This document shows positions 18,154-25,693 of a stretch of DNA of 64,000 bases, piece by piece (the first letter of the stretch is position 1; the number at the start of each line of letters is the position of its first letter). The position numbers and the translations under genes are program-made. Location: positions 1,488,001 to 1,552,000 of the forward strand of contig CANNBH010000001.1 of assembly GCA_947502815.1 (NCBI GenBank), written 5' to 3'. Source of the stretch: an uncultured Erythrobacter sp. (lineage in GTDB: Bacteria; Pseudomonadota; Alphaproteobacteria; Sphingomonadales; Sphingomonadaceae). The notes below the pieces were generated by a model that saw only the letters and a program-made list of their open reading frames with translations, searched no databases and was not told the DNA's origin.

Positions 18154-18413
18154 GCGCGGTCAAAGCTTGAGTCGTGAAGCGCGCAAGCCCCAAAGTGAAT
18201 CTGTGAAGAAAAATTTGGTGATTTATTCATGTGAATCAATCTTGGGATCTTTCACCTCTGGTTCGGTAATTTTGTTGCTCAAAGGCGGCGTCCCGCCAGG
18301 TCACTGCTTGCCGAATCTCGTTGAGAATCAGTCCGCAATTTCAGATGAATCGCAGTCTTCCCCACCCAGACTTTCAGAACTGACGCCGAAAACAACCAGT
18401 TCTGCGCGCTCAC

Positions 18414-18851
18414 CTAAAGCCGCTTCACCAAGCAATATGTCGTGTGACCTTTCGGGAAATCCGCGAGCTCGCCGTACACGTCATACCCCAGTTTTTCGTA
18501 GAACGGCTTGGCCTGAAAGCTTACCGTTTCGGTGCGGATGTACTCGAAGCCTAACGCGCGGCAGTGTTCTTCCACTTTGGCCATTAGCTGGCTGCCGACG
18601 CGCATTCCGCGCGCTTCTTCGGAAATCCACACGAGTTCGAGCAGGCAGTAATTCCAGTAGGCGTTGGCGCGAATGCCGCCCACGACCTCTCCCGCCGAAT
18701 TCCGCGCAAACACGGCAAAGCGTGTGTCGGGTTCGAACACCACAGAATCAGGCAAATGCTGCTGATTGAACGCCTTGATACCGTCGCTCATCACCGCAAG
18801 ATCAACCTCGCTGGGCGATCGTGCCAATTCGATAATCACGTCTTTGCTCAT
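18414..18851 (-). CDS. GNAT family N-acetyltransferase
   Basis: The 145-residue single-domain protein has the acetyl-CoA pyrophosphate-binding motif A as RGMRVGSQLM (R-x-x-R-V-G-x pattern) and the C-terminal motif B FYEKLGYDVYGEL. The upstream strand LLELVWISEEARG is typical of GNAT proteins. The acceptor (small molecule or protein) cannot be predicted. It is a monocistronic gene flanked by gene-poor sequence on both sides. Confidence 0.85.
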   Translation of the reverse strand: MSKDVIIELARSPSEVDLAVMSDGIKAFNQQHLPDSVVFEPDTRFAVFARNSAGEVVGGIRANAYWNYCLLELVWISEEARGMRVGSQLMAKVEEHCRALGFEYIRTETVSFQAKPFYEKLGYDVYGELADFPKGHTTYCLVKRL

Positions 18852-19039
18852 GTCTGAAACCTCTTGCGGCGATCGCGCATATCCAAACGCAAGTATCGCC
18901 GCATTTATAGGGGTTCACAACAGCCACCGCGGCGCGCCGAGAATTGGTCCCGCAATCGCTTGATTGACAAGGGAGGCGGGGGGCTTTGATCGAGCGGCGT
19001 TCAGCGCCTCAATCATGGCCGTTTGGCAAAGGTCTCCCT

Positions 19040-19576
19040 TCAATCAGAAGCTCGAACCATCCTGAGAAACGACAGGCGGTCCTCCCCATCTACTGTCCAT
19101 TGTTCGGATCGGTAGACCGTATCCTCGTCCTCAAATGCGTAACCGAAACCTGAATTGTGACTTTGGTCGGTGGATGCCAGGTTCGAGATTGCTCGCGGTA
19201 CAAAATTGTATGTCCCGGCCGGGCTTTCCGGATCGAGGGCCATCGTGGGATGGATGCCCGAAGCGCAGTAATGCGTGGCCACCAAGACTCCATTGTCCAT
19301 GTGAAACACTGTCAGCTCTCTTTTGCCATTGGGGCCATAGGTGCCCGCTGGCATAATCCAGGTTTCTTGAAGCGCATTGCCCCGCGAAATAAGCCGATAT
19401 TCGATTATCGCCGGAGCGCCGTCGACGTCTATCTCTTGAAATGTGCCAGCCAGTTGCTTGAACTTCTCAAAAACTGCCGCGTCATCTTGGGGCTCGCTTT
19501 GGGCCGCGTCTTGCGCAGAGAGTGATGGCGAGTTCAGCAGTGCAGCGATGCCAAAGGTTGAGAGCCACTTGCGCAT
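19040..19576 (-). CDS. secreted protein of unknown function
   Basis: 178 residues from the ATG chosen here, which is preceded by AAGGA about 10 bases away; the open frame continues far upstream but without coding character. Residues 1-21 form a signal peptide (MRKWLSTFGIAALLNS..LSAQ). The mature part, from FEKFKQLAGTFQEIDVDGAP to the end, looks like an all-beta lipocalin/DUF1579-like fold: LAGTF start, ETWIMPAGTYGPNGKRELTV, and repeated short strands. I do not recognise a characterised family. It is divergent from the XRE-cupin regulator, 55 bp away, so it is a likely target of that regulator. Confidence 0.65.
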   Translation of the reverse strand: MRKWLSTFGIAALLNSPSLSAQDAAQSEPQDDAAVFEKFKQLAGTFQEIDVDGAPAIIEYRLISRGNALQETWIMPAGTYGPNGKRELTVFHMDNGVLVATHYCASGIHPTMALDPESPAGTYNFVPRAISNLASTDQSHNSGFGYAFEDEDTVYRSEQWTVDGEDRLSFLRMVRASD

Positions 19577-19605
19577 GAGAAAGGTCCTTTCGGGAGAGGT
19601 CATTT

Positions 19606-19640
19606 TTCTATAATATAAGAATTCTATTATAATGGAATTG
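19606..19640. promoter_or_regulatory. AT-rich overlapping divergent promoter/operator
   Basis: Between the secreted-protein gene and the XRE-cupin gene is an A/T-only stretch with an imperfect palindrome centred on GAATTC. It offers a perfect TATAAT on the plus strand (19628-19633) and a TATTATAG-type -10 on the minus strand. The plus -10 overlaps the first ATG (19632) of the regulator, so if it is used, translation must begin at ATG 19641 or 19647. An autoregulatory operator is a reasonable guess. Confidence 0.4.
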
Positions 19641-20258
19641 ATGTCAATGACTGAATTGCCCAGCGCAGAGGATGAAACCGGCGCCATCGGAGATCGCGTG
19701 AAGAGCTTACGGAAAGCCCGAGAGCTTACCCTTGTTCGGCTTGCTGAACTGTCCGGCGTTTCCCGCGCGGCGCTTTCAAAAATTGAGCGCGGCGAAATAT
19801 CACCGACATACGCCACTGTCCGCAAAATCGGCATTGGCCTTAACATAACGGTGGCGACCTTGGTTTCCGCGGAAACAAGCGAGGCCGCTGTCGATTTCGA
19901 AGTCGTTAGATCGGATGAGAGCAATCCGTTCGATGCAGAAAGCAATGGGTACAAACTGCTCGCAGGAAGCGCCGCCAGCCGTTCGGTGCGATGCTTCACC
20001 AGTGAAGTGCGCTCACCCTATTCCTCAAACCCCGAAAACCGCCACGTCCACAACACGGAAGACACCGTTCTTGTCTTAAACGGCGCGATTGTCTGCCATT
20101 TGGAGGGACATGCCCCGATACAGCTGAGCAAGGGAGACAGCCTTTTCTACAAAGCAAGCATTCCGCACACTTTCACCCGTGCACCTGAAGCAGACGACAC
20201 AAGCGCCGGTGACGGAAGTTTCCCAACCGCGCTTTGGATATCGACAGGTCTCAATTAA
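19632..20258 (+). CDS. XRE-family transcriptional regulator with cupin sensor domain
   Basis: The 208-residue regulator has an N-terminal Cro/CI-type helix-turn-helix (residues 22-77: VKSLRKARELTLVRLAELSG, then SRAALSKIERGEISPTYATV). Its C-terminal cupin (about 115-200) contains HVHNTEDTVLVLNGAIVCHL and LSKGDSLFYKASIPHTF, so the metal-binding His residues are kept. Such HTH-cupin regulators (PuuR/SutR type) sense small ligands and often repress their neighbours. Alternative starts at 19641 and 19647 are likely if the TATAAT just upstream is used. The divergent secreted-protein gene is the obvious candidate target. Confidence 0.87.
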   Translation: MELMSMTELPSAEDETGAIGDRVKSLRKARELTLVRLAELSGVSRAALSKIERGEISPTYATVRKIGIGLNITVATLVSAETSEAAVDFEVVRSDESNPFDAESNGYKLLAGSAASRSVRCFTSEVRSPYSSNPENRHVHNTEDTVLVLNGAIVCHLEGHAPIQLSKGDSLFYKASIPHTFTRAPEADDTSAGDGSFPTALWISTGLN

Positions 20259-20311
20259 CCGAGGCCGTGCGGGGCTTGGGGGAGTGGCCGCTAACGACCC
20301 AGTTTCGGACT

Positions 20312-21079
20312 TCAGGACTTTTTCAGACAGGCCTTGAGCGTCGAGTAGTGGGAAAGCCCATCCATTATCTCGAGGCTTTGACAATTCGGCAAAGTTTTAG
20401 CCAAGTCACTGGCCATCTCCACCGGCGACCAGTTGTCAGAACGACCATGGAAGATCGAAACCGGTTGAGATACCTCCGATAGGAGCTGCGACCAATCCCC
20501 AACGTATGAGCGTATCTCAGACCTGTAGGTATCAAGACTGCTGACAAGGCATTTCGTCAATTGGTGTGCCATCAAACTCTTAAAATGTGGATCGTCGCGC
20601 AGATCAATGTCCGCGCCTTGCGCCGACGAAAACAAAGCGGAGTAAAGCGTGAAAGGCGACGCTTTTGCCAACCACGATTGACCTTTTGAAAGCGCATTGA
20701 AAGCAAAAGGATAGTTTTTTGCGCAACGGAAAACAGGTGCCCCGGCCATTTCGCCGAGGTATTCGCCTAGGTCGAGCGGTGCCGCTGGTGAAATCAGCAC
20801 AATGCCCTCGACTTGATCCCCAAGCAGTGGTGCAACTCTAAGTGCCGCAACTGACCCCAGCGAAAACCCGATAAGCTGCAACGGTTGATCTGGGCATTTC
20901 TGCCGAACGGCATCGGCTATGAGTGCAAATCTGTCGATGTTTGGCGGCTGCTTCGGAAAGTCTCGGCGCGCGACGAAAAACTTGCCAGAACGTGCTGAGA
21001 CGTCTGGACCGAACAAATCCAATTCCGCTGGGCCTCCCGGAACACCATGAAAATATACGGGAAGGGCATGCGACATCAT
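20312..21079 (-). CDS. alpha/beta hydrolase
   Basis: 255 residues from the ATG used here. HGVPGG at 11-16 forms the oxyanion region and GFSLGS carries the nucleophile Ser73. A later HGRSDNWSPVE provides the Asp, and a final GLSHYS the His. It resembles small cytoplasmic esterase/thioesterase-type hydrolases; the substrate is unknown. The frame is open up to an ATG at 21166 that abuts the stop of the radical SAM gene (TGAATG), so it could be translationally coupled with an extra 29 residues. Either way it is downstream of, and probably co-transcribed with, the SOS-box radical SAM gene. Confidence 0.75.
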   Translation of the reverse strand: MMSHALPVYFHGVPGGPAELDLFGPDVSARSGKFFVARRDFPKQPPNIDRFALIADAVRQKCPDQPLQLIGFSLGSVAALRVAPLLGDQVEGIVLISPAAPLDLGEYLGEMAGAPVFRCAKNYPFAFNALSKGQSWLAKASPFTLYSALFSSAQGADIDLRDDPHFKSLMAHQLTKCLVSSLDTYRSEIRSYVGDWSQLLSEVSQPVSIFHGRSDNWSPVEMASDLAKTLPNCQSLEIMDGLSHYSTLKACLKKS

Positions 21080-21166
21080 CTCAGCGCGTTTAGCACAATG
21101 AACTGTGAGCGAACACCGAAGTCTCAAGTCTGGCCCGCGTCCGCTTTCACCCCCAAAATCAGACAT

Positions 21167-22264
21167 TCACAACAGCCGCAATTGCCCGCCAACCTCAGGC
21201 CGCCTGAACTGCGAACAATCCAGTTCAAACCCTGCTTTGCCAATTCCGGATTTTCGGCACGCAACCCGAAACCGCGTGCGCAGCAAATCTGCCCAAACGC
21301 CGCTGGGTTTCATCCGGGTGAAGAAGTCGGGATCATTGTCCTTCCCGCCTCTGATTGAGCGCACGATGCTCATCACCTTGCCCGCGCGGTCGGGATAGTG
21401 GACGTCCAGCCATTCGCGAAACAGCGGCGCGACTTCGTGGGGCAGGCGTAGGGGAATCCAGCCCATGCTGGTCACACCCAAATCGGCGGCATGCGCGACA
21501 ATCCCTTCCATAAATTCATCCGTTATCGCGGGGATGATGGGGGAGATGGAGCAATGGGTTTGCACCCCGGCCTCCACCAATGTGCCCAAAGCCGCCATGC
21601 GTTTCGCAGGCGCGGCGCAGCGCGGCTCCAACTTGGCGGACAACGCCGGATCGAGCGAGGTGACGGATATTGCCACCGCAACCAGCTTGCGCGCTGCCAT
21701 CTCCTCCAGCAGATCCAGATCGTGCAGGATGCGATCGGACTTGGTTGTGATGGTGACGGGGTGGCGCGCGTCCAGGCACACTTTGAGCAAGTCGCGGGTG
21801 ATGCGGTAATCGCGCTCAATCGGTTGATAGGGATCGGTGTTGGTCCCCATCGCAATCGCGCGCGGCGTGTATTTGCGCTTTGCCAAAGTGGCGCGCAGCA
21901 GCTCTGCCGCATTGGGCTTTGCGAACAGCTGCGTCTCAAAATCCAGCCCCGGCGACAGGTCGTGATAGGCGTGGGTGGGGCGGGCAAAGCAATAGACGCA
22001 GCCATGCTCGCACCCTCTGTAGGCGTTGATGGAGCGGTCAAAGGGAATATCGGGCGACTGGTTAAAGCTGACGATAGTCTTGGGGTGTTCTTCGGTAACA
22101 TGGGTGCGCAGTTTGACGGGCGGGCCGTCTTCGTGGGCGAGCGCCTGCATATGATCGCGCCAGTCGCCATCGGCCTCACGCGTCGCAAGTCCAAAACGGG
22201 TGGGAACCTTGGCCGAAGCCGCGCCTCTGCCGCGTTCAAATTCTGGATGCTGCGCCGTTTTCAT
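21167..22264 (-). CDS. PA0069-family radical SAM protein (SplB-related)
   Basis: The 365-residue radical SAM enzyme has the 4Fe-4S motif C85-x3-C89-x2-C92 in YRGCEHGCVYCFARP, as in the PA0069 family, which is related to spore photoproduct lyase (SplB). AMGTNTDPYQPIER and TITTKSDRILHDL follow in the TIM-barrel. The reaction is not established in this family; repair of a DNA photolesion is an attractive guess because a perfect LexA-type direct repeat lies 5 bp before the ATG. There is no obvious Shine-Dalgarno, so the message may be leaderless. The alpha/beta hydrolase follows. Confidence 0.88.
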   Translation of the reverse strand: MKTAQHPEFERGRGAASAKVPTRFGLATREADGDWRDHMQALAHEDGPPVKLRTHVTEEHPKTIVSFNQSPDIPFDRSINAYRGCEHGCVYCFARPTHAYHDLSPGLDFETQLFAKPNAAELLRATLAKRKYTPRAIAMGTNTDPYQPIERDYRITRDLLKVCLDARHPVTITTKSDRILHDLDLLEEMAARKLVAVAISVTSLDPALSAKLEPRCAAPAKRMAALGTLVEAGVQTHCSISPIIPAITDEFMEGIVAHAADLGVTSMGWIPLRLPHEVAPLFREWLDVHYPDRAGKVMSIVRSIRGGKDNDPDFFTRMKPSGVWADLLRTRFRVACRKSGIGKAGFELDCSQFRRPEVGGQLRLL

Positions 22265-22269
22265 AGATG

Positions 22270-22284
22270 GAACAAATAGAGAAC
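22270..22284 (-). promoter_or_regulatory. LexA-type SOS box before the radical SAM gene
   Basis: On the minus strand the sequence is GTTC-TCTATTT-GTTC, an exact match to the alphaproteobacterial LexA consensus GTTC-N7-GTTC. It ends 5 bp before the ATG of the radical SAM gene, so LexA bound there would block transcription start or early elongation. This is the only exact match I noticed in an intergenic position of the window. Confidence 0.75.
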
Positions 22285-22443
22285 ATATGATGCCGTGTCA
22301 CGCAATTTCGCTTTCCTACAGGACGGCGAAATTGCATGACTGCGCGGGTCAAGTGTCAGACCGCAAAGGAGGAGAGAGTTTTGGCCCTTGGACCGTGTAA
22401 CATGCGGTCCATGTCTCAGTTAAGTGGCTGAAAAGAGGCGCGG

Positions 22444-22974
22444 TTAGGTTTCGCGCAAGCGGGGCATCAATTCGACGAAGTTGCAAGGCTTGTTCCGGCT
22501 GTCGAGCTGCTCAGCAAGGATGCCATCCCACCCGTCCTTCACCGCGCCGTTGGAACCGGGCAGGGCGAAGATATAGGTGCCCCGAGCGACCACAGCGCAG
22601 GCGCGCGATTGGATGGTGCTGGTGCCGATGGTTTGGAAGCTGAGCCAGCGGAACAGCTCCCCAAAGCCGGGGATGTCGCGGGCGTCGTCGATACGGGACA
22701 GCGCCTCTGGGGTGACATCGCGGCCCGTCAGGCCCGTGCCGCCGGTGCTGACGATGGCGTCGATCTGCGGATCGTCGATCCATGTGTTGAGATGCTGGGT
22801 TAGCAGTTCGGCATCGTCGCGGATGATGGTGCGCGCGGTGAGTGCATGGCCAGCGGCCTCTACCCGTGCGGCGAGGATGTCGCCGGATGTGTCATCCGCC
22901 GCCGTGCGGGTGTCGGAAACGGTGAGGACAGCGATGTTGATTGGGGTGAAACTCTTTGCTTCATCAATCGCCAT
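22444..22974 (-). CDS. moaB: molybdenum cofactor biosynthesis protein B
   Basis: This 176-residue MoaB/MogA-fold protein of the MPT adenylyltransferase family has the conserved VLTVSDTRT N-terminus, the D-DTSGD element, and the STGGTGLTGRDVTPEAL motif that binds molybdopterin. The C-terminal PGSNGAVKDGWDGIL is also typical. The role would be in adenylating molybdopterin before metal insertion. It follows the lytic transglycosylase gene by 16 bp and is the last gene of the UDG-slt-moaB transcript. No other moa/moe gene is in the window. Confidence 0.93.
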   Translation of the reverse strand: MAIDEAKSFTPINIAVLTVSDTRTAADDTSGDILAARVEAAGHALTARTIIRDDAELLTQHLNTWIDDPQIDAIVSTGGTGLTGRDVTPEALSRIDDARDIPGFGELFRWLSFQTIGTSTIQSRACAVVARGTYIFALPGSNGAVKDGWDGILAEQLDSRNKPCNFVELMPRLRET

Positions 22975-22990
22975 CGCATTGCTCCTGTTG

Positions 22991-24811
22991 TTACCGACTC
23001 AATTGTGCCGTCCGAGTGGTAGCCATATGCGGGAATTGTGGCCAGAGGCCTTGTGCCAGAGCGCGGCGACTGGGTGAGGGCACGCCAGCGGCGCGTTCAT
23101 ACATCCAGTAATTGCGCATCACGATGGAGACATAACCGCGCGTTTCCCAATAGGGGATCGATTCCATCCAAAGCAGAGCATCGCCCTGGTCGTTGATTTC
23201 GCTGTTCCAGCGGCTGACTGGGGTAAGCCCGGCGTTGTAAGCGGCCATGATTTTGGGCAGCAAACCTTGGGTCGCGGCGCTGTCTCGCAACATCTCCAAA
23301 TGTTGTTGGCCATAGGCGAGGTTCACTTCGGGATCATTGAGATCGGCGTAGCTCGCCCCAAGGTTCAAATTGCGATTGTGGTCGCGGGCGGTGCCCGGCA
23401 TGATTTGCATCAACCCGCGCGCGTTCGCCGGGCTGACCGCGCCTGCTCGAAAGTTCGATTCTTGCAAAGCATGGGCAAAGGCAAGAGACGGATCGACGCG
23501 CCAGCCTGTCGTTGGTTGCCAACGGGCCACCGGGAAACGCAGCGCTCCGTCGCTTTGCACGCCGTATGGTGCGTGGTGAGCCATAAAGAGTTGGGTCGAA
23601 GGTAGACCAAGTTCGCGGGCGAAACGGGCAATCGCGGCGTAATCGCTTTGACGGCCAATGCGGGCCTCATGGCGCAGCACTTCGTCGGCGAGGGCAGGCC
23701 GATTGATCTCAACCAGCGCAGCAGCGATCTGCACATTGCTGCGATCGGAAATCGCGGACCAATCGCGGTCAGAGAATGGCTGCGGAGCGATGCCAGAAGG
23801 CAATTCGGCTCCGAGCTGATCAATGGCCAGCATGCCATACAGCGTCTCGTCATACTGAGCGGCGGCGGACAGATGCTCTTGCGCCTGCCCGGGTTCGCGG
23901 CAACGGACTAAAGAGCGATGCGCCCAATAATGCGCGGCTGAGGTCAGTTCAACATTCGACGATTGGCTCGCGGCATTGGCGAAGGCCTCTGAAGCAAGCG
24001 AGCAATAGCCAAGCCGCCAAGAAGCAAGACCGGCAACCCATTCCCCTTCGGCGACCCAAGCGCCCGAGCCGTCGGAGACCGTTTCTGCCAGCGCGAGGGC
24101 GTTCTGGTCATCGTTCTCAATGTAAAAGCTCCACGCAACGCGTTGGCGCCATTCTGCGCGGGCGGCCGAACTGAGGGCATCGTCCACGCCTTGCAGCACA
24201 GCATAGGCGCCGTGTGGATCATCATTGCGGATTGCATCCAAAATTGCGGAACGAGAGCTGGCGGGCATTGTGCCATCCACCACTGAACGCGGGCGAATGC
24301 GTTTTGACGCTTCGGGCTGGCGGCTAAACCGTTGGACCTGAGGGAAAGCGGGCAATTGTTCGATGCCGCGCCGCGCGCCGAGCCGGCCAAGTTGCTCTGA
24401 TTGCGGTAGAGTGACGCCGGCACTGAACCAATTGTTGATTTTGCCGGCGCTAACCTGCGGGCTGTTGGCGTGCGTATAATATTCGGCAAGCGCGATTTGA
24501 TGCAGCACGCTGTCGCTGCGACGATCCAACAGCGCTTCGACCCGCGACCATTCTTCGCGGTCGATTGCAGCGAACACATCAAGGAAATGACGGCGTTCGG
24601 AATCGGACAAGACTTTGGGAACAGTTTGGCTGACTTGGCCGCCTGAACGGTCGTAATGCGCGGCCATGCTACCAGACACCCGGCCTGCACCGTCTGCCGT
24701 TTGCGCCAAGGCGGCGGGAGCAGCAAAAACGGAGGACATCAGACCAAGCGCAGCAAGCATACCTCGGGGTACGGCGCGCAGACGCTTAGAATTCGCTATT
24801 GGGCCGTCCAT
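22991..24811 (-). CDS. slt: soluble lytic murein transglycosylase
   Basis: The 606-residue periplasmic enzyme cleaves peptidoglycan between MurNAc and GlcNAc to give 1,6-anhydro ends. A signal peptide covers about residues 1-37 (basic start, then a hydrophobic run to PAALAQT). A long alpha-helical superhelix region precedes the C-terminal SLT domain, where the catalytic Glu (about residue 451) sits in ALQESNFRAGAVS, followed by GLMQIMPGTA and NLAYGQQHL. The N-terminal part is divergent from E. coli Slt70 but has the same plan. It overlaps the UDG-like gene by 16 bp. Confidence 0.9.
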   Translation of the reverse strand: MDGPIANSKRLRAVPRGMLAALGLMSSVFAAPAALAQTADGAGRVSGSMAAHYDRSGGQVSQTVPKVLSDSERRHFLDVFAAIDREEWSRVEALLDRRSDSVLHQIALAEYYTHANSPQVSAGKINNWFSAGVTLPQSEQLGRLGARRGIEQLPAFPQVQRFSRQPEASKRIRPRSVVDGTMPASSRSAILDAIRNDDPHGAYAVLQGVDDALSSAARAEWRQRVAWSFYIENDDQNALALAETVSDGSGAWVAEGEWVAGLASWRLGYCSLASEAFANAASQSSNVELTSAAHYWAHRSLVRCREPGQAQEHLSAAAQYDETLYGMLAIDQLGAELPSGIAPQPFSDRDWSAISDRSNVQIAAALVEINRPALADEVLRHEARIGRQSDYAAIARFARELGLPSTQLFMAHHAPYGVQSDGALRFPVARWQPTTGWRVDPSLAFAHALQESNFRAGAVSPANARGLMQIMPGTARDHNRNLNLGASYADLNDPEVNLAYGQQHLEMLRDSAATQGLLPKIMAAYNAGLTPVSRWNSEINDQGDALLWMESIPYWETRGYVSIVMRNYWMYERAAGVPSPSRRALAQGLWPQFPHMATTRTAQLSR

Positions 24812-25590
24812 TCAATCCATCTCCGCCAGAATCGGGCTTTGAGACGAGGCATTGCCATAAGGCTTTCGAGTCCCTCGCTCACCAGGGCTGGTACCTTTGA
24901 CCCATTCTGGTTGATTTCGCGTAAATACGTATCGGGTTTCGATACATCCTGTCCGATTAGGGGCAAGATGCCGGAACCCAGCGCAATCAACCTTTGCGGC
25001 GAAACGAGATTTATATGGTGCAAAGTGACCGTATCCATCCCGCCAGCGGCCAAAGCGGCGGTGTCGGCCATGGGGGTATGTCGCGGAAGAGCGGACGCAA
25101 AATAGGTTTCTTCTTGCGAAATGCCGGTCGCTTTGATGATCCGGGACAGCAATTGGCCATGCGGTCCGCTCAGCAGTTCGGTCTTATCCCGCTCTTCTGG
25201 GTCAATCACCAAAACCATCAATGCCGCGTTTTTGGGGCCCCTTGGTGCAATCCGTCCGCGCGGCCCGATGGCATCCAAACCGGGCGTCTCAATCCACCAT
25301 TGGCGAAACTCCGTAAGGTCTTTCGGCGGTTCATCCCCCAGAAAATCCGTGCGCGCGGCCGAAATTTTTGGGCTTTGTTCAGCGCTCGTTTGCGCAGGCG
25401 AATGAGCGGAATCGCCGGTTGAAGGGGTCTTGCCCTGCGGCTCCAATGCCGCCTTATCACGCGCAGAATTAAGCCAATCCGTAGCGTCATCGGAAAAATC
25501 ACAGTCAACGCCCGCATCGCGCCACCATTGCAGCGCGGCGGTGTATTCGGCGGCCAATTCGGCAGATTGAGGCGAAGTTTGTACGGTCAT
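24796..25590 (-). CDS. uracil-DNA glycosylase family protein, Cys-poor
   Basis: 264 residues from the ATG at 25590; a TTG lies 9 bp upstream. The C-terminal two thirds resemble the UDG superfamily fold: MVLVIDPEERD where active enzymes have a GEAPG-type motif, SGPHGQLLSRIIKATG, then YFASALPRHTP and RLIALGSGIL. The four Fe-S cysteines of type 4/5 UDGs are missing (the only Cys is near the N-terminus), and the N-terminal 90 residues are low complexity. It may be an inactive or altered relative. It heads the slt-moaB transcript. Confidence 0.65.
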   Translation of the reverse strand: MTVQTSPQSAELAAEYTAALQWWRDAGVDCDFSDDATDWLNSARDKAALEPQGKTPSTGDSAHSPAQTSAEQSPKISAARTDFLGDEPPKDLTEFRQWWIETPGLDAIGPRGRIAPRGPKNAALMVLVIDPEERDKTELLSGPHGQLLSRIIKATGISQEETYFASALPRHTPMADTAALAAGGMDTVTLHHINLVSPQRLIALGSGILPLIGQDVSKPDTYLREINQNGSKVPALVSEGLESLMAMPRLKARFWRRWIEWTAQ

Positions 25591-25693
25591 CCTATGCAAT
25601 GCAGGTCTTGACTGTCCAAACCCCAGTTAGCAAGTGCATCAAGACACAAATTTGCGAAGAAGATCGCGACAAAACCAAGGGTGAGAAGAGCGC

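Larger units (their letters stand above)
17775..18413. other. 639-bp stretch without a protein gene
   Basis: No convincing reading frame is present; the longest one crosses into the antisense of the GNAT gene and has no family resemblance. The stretch is visibly richer in A and T than its flanks. It holds an inverted repeat (18023-18113), a small hairpin (18024-18048) and a tRNA-like 5' half (18119-18153), listed separately. It could be a scar of past integration or deletion. Confidence 0.6.

Noticed and set aside
17775..18413. Intact tRNA gene in the gene-free stretch
   Set aside because: Only a 5' half fits; no pairing 3' anticodon stem or standard T-arm (GGTTCGAATCC-like) could be found at the right distance.
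18077..18769. Plus-strand frame of 230 residues across the gene-free stretch and the GNAT gene
   Set aside because: Most of it is antisense to the GNAT gene and the rest is low-quality Ser/Pro/Arg sequence with no start context.
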